Assembly: GCA_046726315.1 (NCBI GenBank)
Contig: JBKPAG010000005.1
Location: 1-64,000 of the forward strand
DNA: 64,000 nt
DNA from: JACVRX01 sp046726315
Lineage (GTDB): Bacteria; Actinomycetota; Actinomycetes; Jiangellales; Jiangellaceae
Reading direction: 5' to 3'
This document shows, piece after piece, positions 1 through 9,429 of the stretch (within the stretch, counting starts at the first letter, position 1; every line of letters starts with the position of its first letter). The notes under the pieces are model-generated. The model was not told the origin of the DNA. It worked only from the letters and a program-made list of their open reading frames with translations, and ran no database searches. Both the position numbers and the translations under genes were made by a program.

Positions 1-210
1 CGCCACATCCCGGCCCGCCGACCAATCCAGCTTCGTCCCCTCGGCGGTGCGGAACACCACGGTGGCGTGATCCACCACAAAGTTGATCGGGAAGACCTCC
101 GGCCGATGGCTCACCACAATCGCCAGCCGACCCACCGCGGCAGAACGCAGCAACGCCCAACACGCCGACTCATCCAGCTCCACCGTCAGATCCTCCGATC
201 CGGTACCCAT
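1..210 (-). CDS. PNPOx-like flavin-nucleotide-binding protein, 3' end cut by window edge
   Basis: The open frame reads leftward from ATG at 208-210 to the window edge, giving the first 70 residues. They show the start of a split-barrel pyridoxamine 5'-phosphate oxidase-like (flavin-binding) protein: a short N-terminal helix (ELDESACWALLRSAAVGRLA) followed by strands IVVSHRPEVFPINFVVDHATVVFRT and the turn AEGTKL. This helix-VGRLA-PINFVVD pattern is typical of small actinobacterial PNPOx-fold proteins, several of which belong to dormancy regulons. The rest of the gene lies outside the window. Its promoter region (211-330) holds a partial DosR-like site. The family call is inferred from pattern recognition; the substrate is unknown. 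Confidence 0.75.
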   Translation of the reverse strand, partial: MGTGSEDLTVELDESACWALLRSAAVGRLAIVVSHRPEVFPINFVVDHATVVFRTAEGTKLDWSAGRDVA

Positions 211-310
211 GACCCGAACTTTAATGCGCGCCCGAGACCAGGGGCAGAGGTCCCGATTGAGCAGCACCAGGGTCGAGCGCCAGCGAGGGCGCTGCATCGA
301 TCGGCCAAAT

Positions 311-330
311 CTCTGGACTAAAGCCGGATG
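311..330. promoter_or_regulatory. Weak DosR-like box in a 540-bp non-coding stretch
   Basis: The run GGACTAAAG at 315-323 matches the centre of the mycobacterial DosR consensus TTSGGGACTWWAGTCCCSAA; 12 of 20 positions fit, with the right arm poor. It lies about 100 bp upstream of the leftward PNPOx gene. The whole stretch 211-750 carries no gene I can support; a second, equally weak match (GCGGGCCTTACGGCGC) is at 615-630. Chance matches of this quality are common at this GC content. Confidence 0.22.
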
Positions 331-750
331 GGTCGGACTTGCTCACCCCGACAGGTAGATAAAGGGCTCGCGTGTCATCCGGGCGGCGATCATGGCCGCA
401 TCACCTCGATGGAATGCGGCGCGCGACGTACGATGTGCACGTCCGGGGTTGTGCCAACTTGACGACAATCCAGTCGGCTTTCTCCAGCGATCATCGGACC
501 GTCCGTTCAAGTTCTCGGCGCGGCAACCCCGAGCACCACCGAAGCAAGTCGTCGTCGTGATTTGATGATCACGCCGCGGTGGTCGACCGGCCAGGGACGA
601 GTGGCAGTTCGTGTGCGGGCCTTACGGCGCTTGGAAGCAGAGCGCCGACCGCAGACGATCATCGTGTCCACACGACTCGCGGGAGGTGAGTGGCCGTCGA
701 CGGTAATGCTGGGCTGATGGGCGGCTGCTACGACGCGAAGGAGCACAACG

Positions 751-1443
751 TTGACCGACAATCCGGTGATTGTTCGGGCTCGTCTCGACGAGCCACTCTC
801 GGGCTGGCTGTGGCTGGTGAAGTGGCTGCTGGTGATTCCACACGCCATCGTCCTGGCGTTTCTGTGGCTGGGCTTCTTGGCCGTGTCAGTGGTCGCCTTC
901 TTCGCCATCCTCTTCACTGGCCAGTATCCCCGCGGTCTATTCGACTTCAACGTGGGTGTGCTGCGGTGGACGTGGCGGGTCGGCTATTACGCGTACGGAG
1001 CTCTGGGCACGGACCGATATCCACCGTTCACGCTGGCCGACGATCCCACTTACCCGGCGCAGTTGGAGATCCAGTACCCGGACCAGCTGTCCCGTGGTCT
1101 GGTCCTGGTCAAGTGGTGGCTTCTGGCGATCCCGCAGTTGTTGATCATCGGCGCGTTCAGCACCGGAAGCTACGTGGTAGGCGGGGTGACGGCCTCCGGC
1201 GAGCGGTGGTATGTACAGATGCCTGGGCTACTGAGCATCTGCGTCCTCATCGCCGCAGTCACGGTGCTGTTCACGAGCCGCTACCCGCGCGGGTTGTTCG
1301 ATTTCGTCATGGGGATGAACCGCTGGGTGCTGAGGGTCGCGGCGTACGTGGCGTTGATGACCGACGTATACCCGCCGTTCCGGCTCGATCAGGGCGCAGA
1401 CGAACCACGTCTGCCGGACGGTGAACCGGAGGGCTCGGCGTGA
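751..1443 (+). CDS. DUF4389 membrane protein with two repeat units
   Basis: A 230-residue membrane protein. It contains two copies of the DUF4389 unit: residues ~8-85 (WLVKWLLVIPHAIVLAFLW ... QYPRGLFDFNVGVLRW) and ~108-210 (VLVKWWLLAIPQLLIIG ... RYPRGLFDFVMGMNRW), each with transmembrane helices followed by the YPRGLFDF...RW signature and a YPPF motif. Start is the TTG at 751, chosen because an AAGGAG ribosome-binding site sits at 738-743. The function of DUF4389 is unknown. The stop overlaps the next gene (usp) by 23 nt, so the two are probably co-transcribed and the product may be part of the stress/dormancy group. Confidence 0.85.
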   Translation: MTDNPVIVRARLDEPLSGWLWLVKWLLVIPHAIVLAFLWLGFLAVSVVAFFAILFTGQYPRGLFDFNVGVLRWTWRVGYYAYGALGTDRYPPFTLADDPTYPAQLEIQYPDQLSRGLVLVKWWLLAIPQLLIIGAFSTGSYVVGGVTASGERWYVQMPGLLSICVLIAAVTVLFTSRYPRGLFDFVMGMNRWVLRVAAYVALMTDVYPPFRLDQGADEPRLPDGEPEGSA

Positions 1444-2340
1444 GCATGCCAGGCCGGTCGTTCCCGTCGGCGTGGACGGGTCGGCAGCCGACGACATCGC
1501 GATCGATTGGGCCGCGCGCGAGGCGTCGATGCGAGTGCCCTTGCGTATCGTGCACGTAGTGAATCCTCAGACTCTCCCGCAAATTATCAGCGATGATATG
1601 GCCGAGCTAGCGCGCGCCCGGTCCGGTGCGATGGCTTCGGAACTCGGCGAGCAGGCGACCGGAAAGGCGCGGGCGGCCGTACCGGGCCTCGAGGTTCACC
1701 AGGAGGTAAGGCCGAGCCAGGTCGCGGAGCAGCTGGTCAAGGCGGCCATGGATGCACGGGTACTGGTCCTGGGTTCCGGGCAGAGGTTCGACCCGTCTCG
1801 GATCGGGCTTGGATCGGTGGCCACCCACGTGACAACGCATGCGCCGTGCCCAGTCATCGTCGCCCGCACGCCCGCAGAGGGTGAAGCGACACCGGCCCGA
1901 GCGCCGGGCGTGTCGTTGTCGGTGTCGACGGATCGGCGGCCTCCACGACGGCGGTGGCTTTCGCGTTCGACGAGGCGTCCCGGCGGGGCTGCGGGCTGAC
2001 CGCCGTCCATGCCTACACCCAACTGCCCGACGCGTGGATGATCGACGCCCGAGACGGTGTCGAGCACGACCGGGCTGCCGCCCGTATTTTGGCCGAAACC
2101 CTTGCCGGATGGACCGAGAGATACCCCGAGGTCGACGTCGTCTCTCGGCCCGTTGCCCGGCGCCCGGTGCCCGCGCTCCTGGAGGAGTCCGCTCGCGCGA
2201 CCCTCCTCGTCGTTGGATCGCACTGGTACGGGTGGTTGGCCGGAATGCTTCTCGGCTCCGTCAGCCAGGCCCTCCTGCGCCACGCGAGTGTCCCAGTGGG
2301 GGTCGCGACTGATGCGCGAGCCGCCGCCCAGACGCTTTAA
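1421..2340 (+). pseudogene. Tandem-domain universal stress protein (UspA), frameshifted
   Basis: Two UspA domains are readable in different frames. Domain 1 (from GTG 1421) contains PVVPVGVDGS, the strand VLVLGSGQ and LGSVATHVTTHAPCPVIV. At about 1895-1915 the reading must move to another frame to continue as GRVVVGVDGSAASTTAVAFAF, after which domain 2 (to 2340) ends with LLVVGS...LLGSVSQALLRHASVPVGV. Joined, the length (~306 residues) equals the usual two-domain mycobacterial-type Usp. The ATP-binding fingerprint G-2x-G-9x-G-S is degenerate in both halves. As it stands, translation stops at 1999 and yields domain 1 only. This is either a true frameshift mutation or a base error. Tandem Usps are typical DosR-regulon members. 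Confidence 0.8.
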
Positions 2341-2710
2341 CGGGCCGGCACGTTCGGATGGGCATCCGTAAGACGGAGGAAGTCGCGGAGCCGGAACAGG
2401 CGGCCCGGAAGACGAACGAGGGCCGGCATCAGCGGCCAGGTCGGAGGGACGATGCGGGCTTACCATGGGCAGGCGCCGCCCGCAACCAGCAGTGTCGGAT
2501 ATTAGGCGCAGCTTTCTTCTTGGTGGTCCCTACGTCGGTTTCGAATCCGCGAACGCCCGCCGGAATACTCGGTGAGTGGCCGACCGCACGTCGTCGGCGA
2601 AACGCCCTCTGCCCAAGGGCCGACCCCGACTCCCGAGCGAACGTGCTGATCACGAAGGGCCAAGTGGAGTTGAGGTGTCGCTCTTTCCTCCGTCCAGCCG
2701 GCTTTACATG

Positions 2711-2730
2711 CGCGGGACTATCGGCCCGTG
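2711..2730. promoter_or_regulatory. Predicted DosR-like box upstream of the kinase/ATPase gene
   Basis: The core GGGACTATCGGCCC (2714-2727) matches 12 of 14 positions of GGGACTWWAGTCCC, and 14 of 20 of the full consensus. It ends about 105 bp before the ATG at 2834. The gene it precedes resembles Rv2004c, itself a DosR-regulon gene in M. tuberculosis, which makes the site more believable than its score alone. The rest of 2341-2833 shows no supportable gene. Confidence 0.45.
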
Positions 2731-2833
2731 CCTTGAGTCGCCGCACGAGCGATGCTTGGCATGAACCAGCATGAGGACGGTTCGCCATGACGGGTGCAAC
2801 CAGCGCCCGCCGGTCCACACTAGGGACGGCGCC

Positions 2834-4351
2834 ATGGTGACCAGCACGCCAGTGACAGGTCGACCGCTTTATTTCGCGGCCCGGGAGACGCACAGCGCGA
2901 TCGTTCTGTTCATCGGTGATCTGGCCTACAAGATCAAGAAACCCGTCGACTTGGGCTTCCTCGACTTCCGCACAGAGTCGGCACGGTTGGCGGTGTGCCA
3001 CCGCGAGGTTGACCTCAACCGGCGGCTTGCGCCCGATGTGTATCTCGGCGTGGCCGACGTCACCGATCCTAACGGTCGGGTCTGTGACCACCTCGTGGTC
3101 ATGCGCCGTATGCCGGATGACCGTCGACTGTCCACCCTGGTCTCACAGCACGCAGCTGTCGAGGACGACCTCCGGCGGGTTGCGCACCTGGTCGCGGCCT
3201 TCCATGCCCGTAGTGAGCGGAGCGCGCTGATCTCTGAACAGGGCGGCCGCGACGCGCTTCAAGGTCGGTGGGTAGCGACCTTCGACCAGCTGCGACCGTT
3301 CCATGGCGGAGTTTTGGTGCCAGAGGTGGCGGTGGACGTGGAACAGCTGACCCTTCGGTACCTGGAGGGGCGCGAACCACTGTTCGCATCGCGCATCGAA
3401 CGCGGTTTCATCGTCGACGGCCACGCAGATCTGCTGGCCGATGACATCTTCTGTCTGCCCGACGGCCCACGCATTCTCGATTGCCTGGAGTTCGACGACC
3501 AGTTGCGCTTCCTCGACGGCCTCGACGACGCCGCATTCCTTGGCATGGACCTGGAACGCCTTGGGGCACCTGTACTCGCCGCCAAGTTCCTCGGCTGGTA
3601 CGTGGAGTTCGCCGGTGATCCGGCGCCACCGTCCCTCCTGCACCACTACCTGGCATACCGGGCGTATGTGCGGGCCAAGGTCGCTTGCCTCCGCGCCGGA
3701 CAAGGTGACGCCGCGGCCGTGGCCGAGGCGCGCGAGCACGCCGATATAGCGCACCGGCACCTGGCAACCGCCGCTGTAAAGCTCGTCCTCGTCGGCGGGC
3801 TTCCCGGAACCGGCAAGTCAACACTCGCCGGCGCACTCGCTGACGAGCTCGGCATGACGATGCTGCGATCGGACCGACTGCGGAAGGAACTTGCCGGTCT
3901 GAGCCCGGAAGGTCACGCACCCGCCCGATACCGCAGCGGGCTCTACGCGCCGGCCTGGACGGAGCGCACATATGGGGAGCTGCTGACTCGTGCAGAGAGG
4001 CTGCTCGCTCTCGGCGAGTCGGTTGTTCTCGACGCATCCTGGTCCGACCAGCACTGGCGGAACGCCGCCACAGAGGTCGCCGAACGTGTGCACGCCGACT
4101 TCGTCGCGCTGCGCTGCGTCGCTCCGCCGGAGGTCGCCGCCGAGCGCCTGAGCAGTCGGTCCGGAATCTCCGATGCTGATCCGTCGATCGCGTCCGCCAT
4201 GCGAGCCGACGCGGATCCATGGCCTGAGGCGTCGGAGGTTGACACGACGACCTCTGTCGACGAGACGGTCCGCCACGCCGCCGCCCAGGTACGGCCCAAA
4301 CCAGCCAGGCGACCGTGGCTGCCCCCTCGCCCCCAGCTCGAGCCGGACTGA
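2834..4351 (+). CDS. Rv2004c-like APH-type kinase / AAA ATP-binding fusion protein
   Basis: About 505 residues in two parts. The N-terminal ~320 residues form an aminoglycoside-phosphotransferase-like kinase fold: KIKKPVDLGFLDF near the start, HLVVMRRMPDDRRLS, and the catalytic-loop-like VDGHADLLADDIFCL with ILDCLEFDDQLRFLDGLDDAAFLGMDL. The C-terminal part is an AAA_33-type P-loop kinase with Walker A GLPGTGKST. This fusion is known from M. tuberculosis Rv2004c, a DosR-regulon protein whose substrate is not established. I chose ATG 2834 (MVTSTPV) because recognisable homology begins just after it; an upstream ATG at 2771 would add 21 unlikely residues. Reading frame intact. Confidence 0.85.
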   Translation: MVTSTPVTGRPLYFAARETHSAIVLFIGDLAYKIKKPVDLGFLDFRTESARLAVCHREVDLNRRLAPDVYLGVADVTDPNGRVCDHLVVMRRMPDDRRLSTLVSQHAAVEDDLRRVAHLVAAFHARSERSALISEQGGRDALQGRWVATFDQLRPFHGGVLVPEVAVDVEQLTLRYLEGREPLFASRIERGFIVDGHADLLADDIFCLPDGPRILDCLEFDDQLRFLDGLDDAAFLGMDLERLGAPVLAAKFLGWYVEFAGDPAPPSLLHHYLAYRAYVRAKVACLRAGQGDAAAVAEAREHADIAHRHLATAAVKLVLVGGLPGTGKSTLAGALADELGMTMLRSDRLRKELAGLSPEGHAPARYRSGLYAPAWTERTYGELLTRAERLLALGESVVLDASWSDQHWRNAATEVAERVHADFVALRCVAPPEVAAERLSSRSGISDADPSIASAMRADADPWPEASEVDTTTSVDETVRHAAAQVRPKPARRPWLPPRPQLEPD

Positions 4352-4690
4352 TCTTTCGGCACTTACGCGGGTTCGTTCATCTGACCTCAGGGCCGGCGTC
4401 TGGGGTCGAACGGCCCTGGTTGTCTGCGTGTGAGCGGACAAAGAGTGGCGGAAGGGACAAGAGTGGCGGAAGGTGAGGGTGCTCTCGTGGCCCCGCGTCG
4501 TCGTAAGGGGCGATGAGTTTGTCCGATGTGCTGCTGTAGTGGCGAACTTCTACGAGCGCGTACGGGTGCGCCGAACCCAGCCTCAGGTCGAATGTGGATC
4601 GCCGGCGGGTTCGCCCCAGCGGGTTCACGGAAGTGCGAACGTGGTCGATGGTGAGTCTGCAGCCGTCCGCAGTAAGACGGAGTGACTACG
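4352..4690. other. Non-coding stretch with a short tandem repeat
   Basis: No supportable gene lies between the kinase gene and the convergent WS/DGAT remnant. The only clear structure is a perfect 15-bp direct repeat AAGAGTGGCGGAAGG at 4441-4455 and 4459-4473 (period 18 bp). No terminator hairpin stands out. Confidence 0.5.
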
Positions 4691-6084
4691 TCATGGTGGA
4701 GATGCGGATGGCAAGGCCGGGGATGACGTGGCTTGACCCCGCATAGATGCGGCAATTGCTCGCAGCTCGTCTTCGGCGCTCGCGGCGAAGACGTCGATGT
4801 CGGGGTAGGCATCTTTGTCAGCGATCGCCATGAGGTTGAACTGTCCCGCATACGACATCGCCCCAACGGCAAGGGACACTTTTCCGATCAGCTGCACCAT
4901 GGGGAACACCTCGAGCAACTGTGCGCCGGCAAAGTAGAGCGACACCTCCGGGCCGGGGATGTCGGCGCTGGCCAGGTTGACGCGTTGCCGGTCCAGGAGC
5001 TTCAGGAAGGCGCGCTCGGCGATTCCTCGGTACGGCATTATGCCGAGGGAGGGTCGGCTCTTGGCTTTCCGTTGGGCGGTCTCGTTGGCGATCAGCTGTA
5101 GCCGCGAGATGGGATCCGGCACGCCGATCGGGAGTGGGACGACCATCTGCGCGATCAGATTTCCCCGTGCCTGAGCCTCCGGCTCCTGGTGTAGCGAGAC
5201 GGGTACGTAGATCCGCAACAGGCCGTCGACGGGTTCTCCGCGGCTGCTCAGGAGTCCGCGCACGCCGCCGGCGGTCACCGTCAGGAGGACGTCGTTTACG
5301 GTCGCGTCGTTGGTGTGCGCGACCTCCTTGACCAGCTCGAGACTGCTTCGAATGAGCGCGAGGTTGCGGTCTGGGCCGACGAGCCGGTCGAGGCTGGTGG
5401 CAGGGAGCGGCCGGTTTGCGAGAAGCTCGCGCATCGCCGGCCACGCGGCCAGCACGTGCCGCCCGATAGCCACCGGGTGCGTGAGCATCGACAGCGGAGT
5501 TGCTGTTGGCGCCGACGTTGCTGGTCGTCGAGGAGTTCACCCTCCGTGGGCACCAGTGCCGGTATCCACTGTCGCCGCGGGCCAGGAACCGCGTTCGGAG
5601 TTGCGTCGAGGAACGTCGCAATGGTGGCTACGCCTGCCATGCCGTCGGCGATGGCGTGGTGCATCCTCACAAACAGCCCGACGCGTCTTTCCGGCAGTCC
5701 AGTAAGGAACCACATCTCCCACAGCGGGCGTGACCGGTCCAGGCGTCGGCGGCGCAGCTGCTCGACTACGAGCAGGAGCTGGGCCTCGTCGCCGGGCGCC
5801 GGAAGGGGAAGCACCGCAACGTGGTCAGTGAGATCAAAGGCGGGAGCGTCCACCCACAGCGGCCCCCCCAGCCGTCGCGGCGGCACGTAAAGGAGCTGCC
5901 GGAACCGAGGCACGAGGTCCAACCGCCCGGCGATTGCGTCCCTGACGTCCCCGATCCTGAAGCGACCGTCGGGGTCGAGCAGGCTGCTGCCGTCAAGCAC
6001 AGCCAGAGCGCCGATGTCCTGTGGCCAGATCTCATCCGGCCACAGCATGAGCTGGTCTTCCGCGGTCAGCCGTTCCATCGGCAT
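4691..6084 (-). pseudogene. WS/DGAT wax-ester/triacylglycerol synthase, one frameshift
   Basis: Leftward gene. Frame 1 (6084 to ~5500) gives MPMERLTAEDQLMLWPD, PLWEMWFLTGLP and the catalytic MHHAIADG (HHxxxDG). Frame 2 (~5490 to 4691) gives the rest: SLDRLVGPDRNLALIRSS, ATVNDVLL, GNLIAQMVVPLPIG, ASADIPGPEVSLYFAGAQ. The switch is near 5490-5505, between QQQLR and LSMLTHP. The joined length (~465 residues) is normal for the family, which esterifies acyl-CoA to diacylglycerol or fatty alcohols (Tgs1 in M. tuberculosis). Start ATG 6084 has AGAGGTGG upstream. Without correction the product lacks its C-terminal domain. It is one of three paralogs in this window. Confidence 0.85.
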
Positions 6085-6135
6085 CGCCACCTCTGGCTTC
6101 GCCACCATCATCGGCTCAGCTACCGCCACAGGCCA

Positions 6136-6171
6136 GGGACGTTCGACCCACCAGTACGGGCCAGTGGCCCC
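6136..6171. promoter_or_regulatory. Two DosR-like half-consensus palindromes, 22 bp apart
   Basis: GGGACGTTCGACCC (6136-6149) and GGGCCAGTGGCCCC (6158-6171) both fit GGGNCNNNNGNCCC and are spaced two helical turns apart between the divergent WS/DGAT (start 6084) and serine hydrolase (start 6271) genes. Tandem boxes at this spacing are a feature of DosR promoters. The 8-base pattern alone is expected about a dozen times by chance in 64 kb of 70 % GC, so spacing and location are the real argument. Confidence 0.33.
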
Positions 6172-6270
6172 CATTCTTTCCAGTCGCATTGGAGGAACGT
6201 GGGTTCTGTGACCCGCTGGCCGGCTGGAGCCTGAGCGGGCCGCACGGCCGGCCGGGCGAGTGGAGGAGCT

Positions 6271-7857
6271 ATGCCGGAGATCTCTGAGCTCGATTTCAAG
6301 GCCAGGGTCGCCGAGATCCTCAACCGCCGGCCGGCCGTTGGCTTTGCACTGGGGGTGGTTCGCAACGGACGGCTGGAGTTCTTCTACGGCCACGGACTTG
6401 CCGACATCGCGTCGAACACGCCGGTCACCGAGGACACGGTCTTCCGGATTGCGTCCATCACGAAGACCTTCACTGCGATCGCCATCATGCAGCTGTCAGA
6501 GCAAGGGTTGGTCGACCTCGACGCGCCCGCCAACGACTACTTGCGCGCCTACCGGATGATCCCCGCGAAGGCCAGCTTCCGACCGGTGACCCTACGAGAT
6601 CTGCTGACCCACACGGCCGGGATTCCTCAGATGGTGCTCCCCTCGCGCGCGCTCGCCACCGTATTCACGGGTTCGTGGTTGACGGAGGGCGGCGAGAGTT
6701 ATGACTTCGGGCAGCCCATGCCCACCCTGGCAGAGTATTACGGTGGCGGTCTCTCATCGGTGGCCGAGCCGGGTACCAGGTTCACCTACGCCGACCACGG
6801 GTTCGCAACGCTCGGCCAGGTCGTCGAGGATGTCAGTGGCCAGCCGCTCGACCGCTATTTCCGCGAGCACATCTTCGAGCCGCTCGGCATGAGCGACACC
6901 GACCTCCTTCGATCCGAGCAGCTCGACTCGCGCCTCGCGACGGGATACACCCTGCGCTCGGATGGCGCGAAGGTCGTGACGGACCGCAACTGGGTGACGG
7001 CGGGAGCAAGCAACATCTACTCCACCCCGAGGGACATGGCCCGCTACGTCGCAGCGCTCCTCGGCGGCGGTTCTAACGGTCACGGCTCCGTGCTCAAGCC
7101 GCCGACGCTCGCGAGCATGTTCGAGCCCCACTACCAGACCGATCCGCGGGTGCCGGGTATCGGGCTGGCGTTTTTCCGGACCGACATCGGCGGCAATATC
7201 GCCGTCGAGCACCAGGGGATACTTCCCGGCTTCAACTCCCAGATCTGGGTGGCTCCCGATCACGGAGTCGGTCTCATAGCCTTCACCAACGGGGCCAAGA
7301 ACGGGATGGTCTGGCTGCCGGTAGAAACCGGGCGGCTGCTCCATGACCTGGTCGGTGTCCCCGACGAGGTCGTCCGGATCGATGTTCCGCAACACCACGA
7401 GATTTGGGGCGACATCTGCGGTTGGTACCCGGTTTCCGCCCAGCTGACCGATATGCAGGCGCGGGGTATGGTCGGCTTCGGCGTCGAGGTCTTCGTCAGG
7501 CGGGGGCTGCTCATGATCCGGGCCCTGAGCCCGATACCCGCGCTGTACAGGGGCTTTCCCCTACACCCTGACGACGTCGCCGATCCCTACGTCTTCCGGA
7601 TCCACCTCTCCGAGTTCGGGATCGGCACGGCGCGGATCGTGTTCAGTCACGATGCTGGAGGCGCGGGGACGCGAGTGCACCTCGACCTGGCCCCGCTGTC
7701 CCTGCAGAGGCAACCGGCCATCAAGGCTCCGCTGCCCTGGGTCACCGGCGCGCTTGGTGCGCTTGCGGCGGCCGCCACTGCGACGGCCGTTCGGCGGCGC
7801 CGCGCGACCCGGCTCCGACGTCGTGTGGCCCGGAATGGGCTTCATCCAACCGGGTGA
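6271..7857 (+). CDS. Beta-lactamase-fold serine hydrolase (class C/esterase type), copy 1
   Basis: 528 residues. The beta-lactamase-related fold is shown by S62-I-T-K65 (SxxK), the tyrosine motif at 173 (YAD, where YxN is expected) and HQGILPG replacing the KTG box. A ~130-residue C-terminal domain follows, ending in one hydrophobic segment (VTGALGALAAAATATAV) and an Arg-rich tail that may anchor it in the membrane. ATG 6271 has GGAGGAG upstream. It is divergent from a WS/DGAT gene and 10 bp ahead of its paralog, so both hydrolases are likely one operon. Relatives include esterases, D-aminopeptidases and lipases; placement next to storage-lipid synthases suggests, but does not show, lipid ester hydrolysis. 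Confidence 0.85.
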   Translation: MPEISELDFKARVAEILNRRPAVGFALGVVRNGRLEFFYGHGLADIASNTPVTEDTVFRIASITKTFTAIAIMQLSEQGLVDLDAPANDYLRAYRMIPAKASFRPVTLRDLLTHTAGIPQMVLPSRALATVFTGSWLTEGGESYDFGQPMPTLAEYYGGGLSSVAEPGTRFTYADHGFATLGQVVEDVSGQPLDRYFREHIFEPLGMSDTDLLRSEQLDSRLATGYTLRSDGAKVVTDRNWVTAGASNIYSTPRDMARYVAALLGGGSNGHGSVLKPPTLASMFEPHYQTDPRVPGIGLAFFRTDIGGNIAVEHQGILPGFNSQIWVAPDHGVGLIAFTNGAKNGMVWLPVETGRLLHDLVGVPDEVVRIDVPQHHEIWGDICGWYPVSAQLTDMQARGMVGFGVEVFVRRGLLMIRALSPIPALYRGFPLHPDDVADPYVFRIHLSEFGIGTARIVFSHDAGGAGTRVHLDLAPLSLQRQPAIKAPLPWVTGALGALAAAATATAVRRRRATRLRRRVARNGLHPTG

Positions 7858-7867
7858 AAGGCGAGCC

Positions 7868-9427
7868 ATGCCGGAGATCTCTGCGCTTGAATTCAAGGCC
7901 AGGGTCGGCGAGATCCTCAACCGCCGGCCCGCGGTCGGGTTGGCGCTGGCAGTGGTTCGCAACGGACGGCTCGAGTTCTTCCATGGACACGGTGTGGCGG
8001 ACGTCGCCTCGAACACACTCATCACCGAGGACACCGTGTTTCGGATCGCCTCCATCACCAAGACCTTCACCGCGATCGCCGTGATGCAGCTGTGCGAGCA
8101 GGGCCACCTCGACCTCGACGCCCCCGCCAACGACTACCTGCGCGCCTACCGGCTGATCCCCACCAAGGCCAGCTTCCGGCCGGCGACCGTGCGACATCTA
8201 CTCACCCACAACGCCGGAATCCCCGAAGTGGTCCACGTCTCCGACATGCTTCATCCGGACTGGGGCCCGTTCGGTGCCCGTCCAGCCGTCCACAGCGTGA
8301 GGGTCGGAGAACCGATACCGTCGCTCGCGGCGTACTACCGCGGCGGTCTCCGGGTCGTGGTCGAGCCCGGTTCTGCCTTTGCGTATAGCAACCACGGGTT
8401 TGCCACGCTCGGCCAGATCGTCGAGGACGTCAGCGGGAAGCCTCTCGATCGCTACTTTCGGGAGCACATCTTCGAGCCCCTCGGCATGGCCGACACCGAC
8501 CTCGTCCGATCCGAGCGGGTCGCGTCGCACCTCGCGACGGGCTACGTCCTTGGGCCCAGCGGTGCGAAAGCCGTCCCCGACCGCGAATGGATGGGGACGG
8601 GAGGCAGCGGAATCTACTCCTCGAGCCGCGACATGGCGCGGTTCGTCGCGGCTCTTCTCGGTGGTGGCGCCAACGAGCACGGCTCGATGCTCAAACCGGC
8701 GACGCTCGCGACCATGTTCGAACCCCACTACCAGCCGGATCCACGTGTGCCGGGTATGGGCCTTGCGTTCTTCCGCAGCGACGCCGGCGGGCACCGCGTC
8801 GTCGGGCACGAAGGAATACTGCCAGGCTTCAACTCGGAGATCCTCGCGGCTCCCGACGACGGTGTCGGCGTCATCGCCTTCACGAATGGGTCGAGTGGAG
8901 CGATGGCGTGGATGCCGACCGAGCTCCGACGCTTGCTGCACCACCTGATCGACGTTCCATACGAGGTGGTGCGCACCGATATCCCACAACATCCCGAGAT
9001 CTGGGGCGAGATCTGCGGTCGGTACCAGCTTCCGGGGCGAATATCGGATCTGCGGGGGCGGGTGATGATGGGCGGCGGTGTTGAGGTCTTTCTCCGCGGC
9101 GGCCAGCTCATGGTCCGGGTGCTCACCCCCATGCCCGCGCTCTACGGGGGCCTTCCGCTCCACCCCGATGACGTGCAGGACCCACACGTCTTCCGGCTCG
9201 ACCTCTCGAGGTTCGGGATGGCGACGGTCCGCATCGTGTTCAGCCGCGACGCGGGCGTCGGCACGACAACAGCTCACGCCGATCTCGGGGGACAGCCGTT
9301 GTCGCTCGTCAGGCGACCCGCCACGCGGCGGCCGCGCGCCTGGCTCACCGGAGCGCTTGGTGCGCTTGCGGTGGCCACTACTGCGAGGGCGGTTCGGCGG
9401 CGCAGCAGGCGATACCAGGGAGGGTAG
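7868..9427 (+). CDS. Beta-lactamase-fold serine hydrolase, copy 2 (tandem duplicate)
   Basis: 519 residues, co-linear with the upstream gene over its whole length. Even the start regions match (MPEIS.L.FKARV.EILNRRPAVG). It keeps S62-I-T-K65, a canonical Y173-S-N175 and GHEGILPG, followed by the same C-terminal domain and a final hydrophobic segment (LTGALGALAVATTARAV) with Arg-rich tail. The start is ATG 7868 with AAAGGCGAG just upstream. The pair is a clear tandem duplication whose copies now differ in the central catalytic motif; this copy has the standard set. Probably translated from the same mRNA as copy 1. Confidence 0.85.
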   Translation: MPEISALEFKARVGEILNRRPAVGLALAVVRNGRLEFFHGHGVADVASNTLITEDTVFRIASITKTFTAIAVMQLCEQGHLDLDAPANDYLRAYRLIPTKASFRPATVRHLLTHNAGIPEVVHVSDMLHPDWGPFGARPAVHSVRVGEPIPSLAAYYRGGLRVVVEPGSAFAYSNHGFATLGQIVEDVSGKPLDRYFREHIFEPLGMADTDLVRSERVASHLATGYVLGPSGAKAVPDREWMGTGGSGIYSSSRDMARFVAALLGGGANEHGSMLKPATLATMFEPHYQPDPRVPGMGLAFFRSDAGGHRVVGHEGILPGFNSEILAAPDDGVGVIAFTNGSSGAMAWMPTELRRLLHHLIDVPYEVVRTDIPQHPEIWGEICGRYQLPGRISDLRGRVMMGGGVEVFLRGGQLMVRVLTPMPALYGGLPLHPDDVQDPHVFRLDLSRFGMATVRIVFSRDAGVGTTTAHADLGGQPLSLVRRPATRRPRAWLTGALGALAVATTARAVRRRSRRYQGG

Positions 9428-9429
9428 GC

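Noticed and set aside
2358..2774. Rightward 138-codon open frame before the kinase gene
   Set aside because: No homology, no RBS, unnatural composition; the stretch holds a promoter-like site instead.
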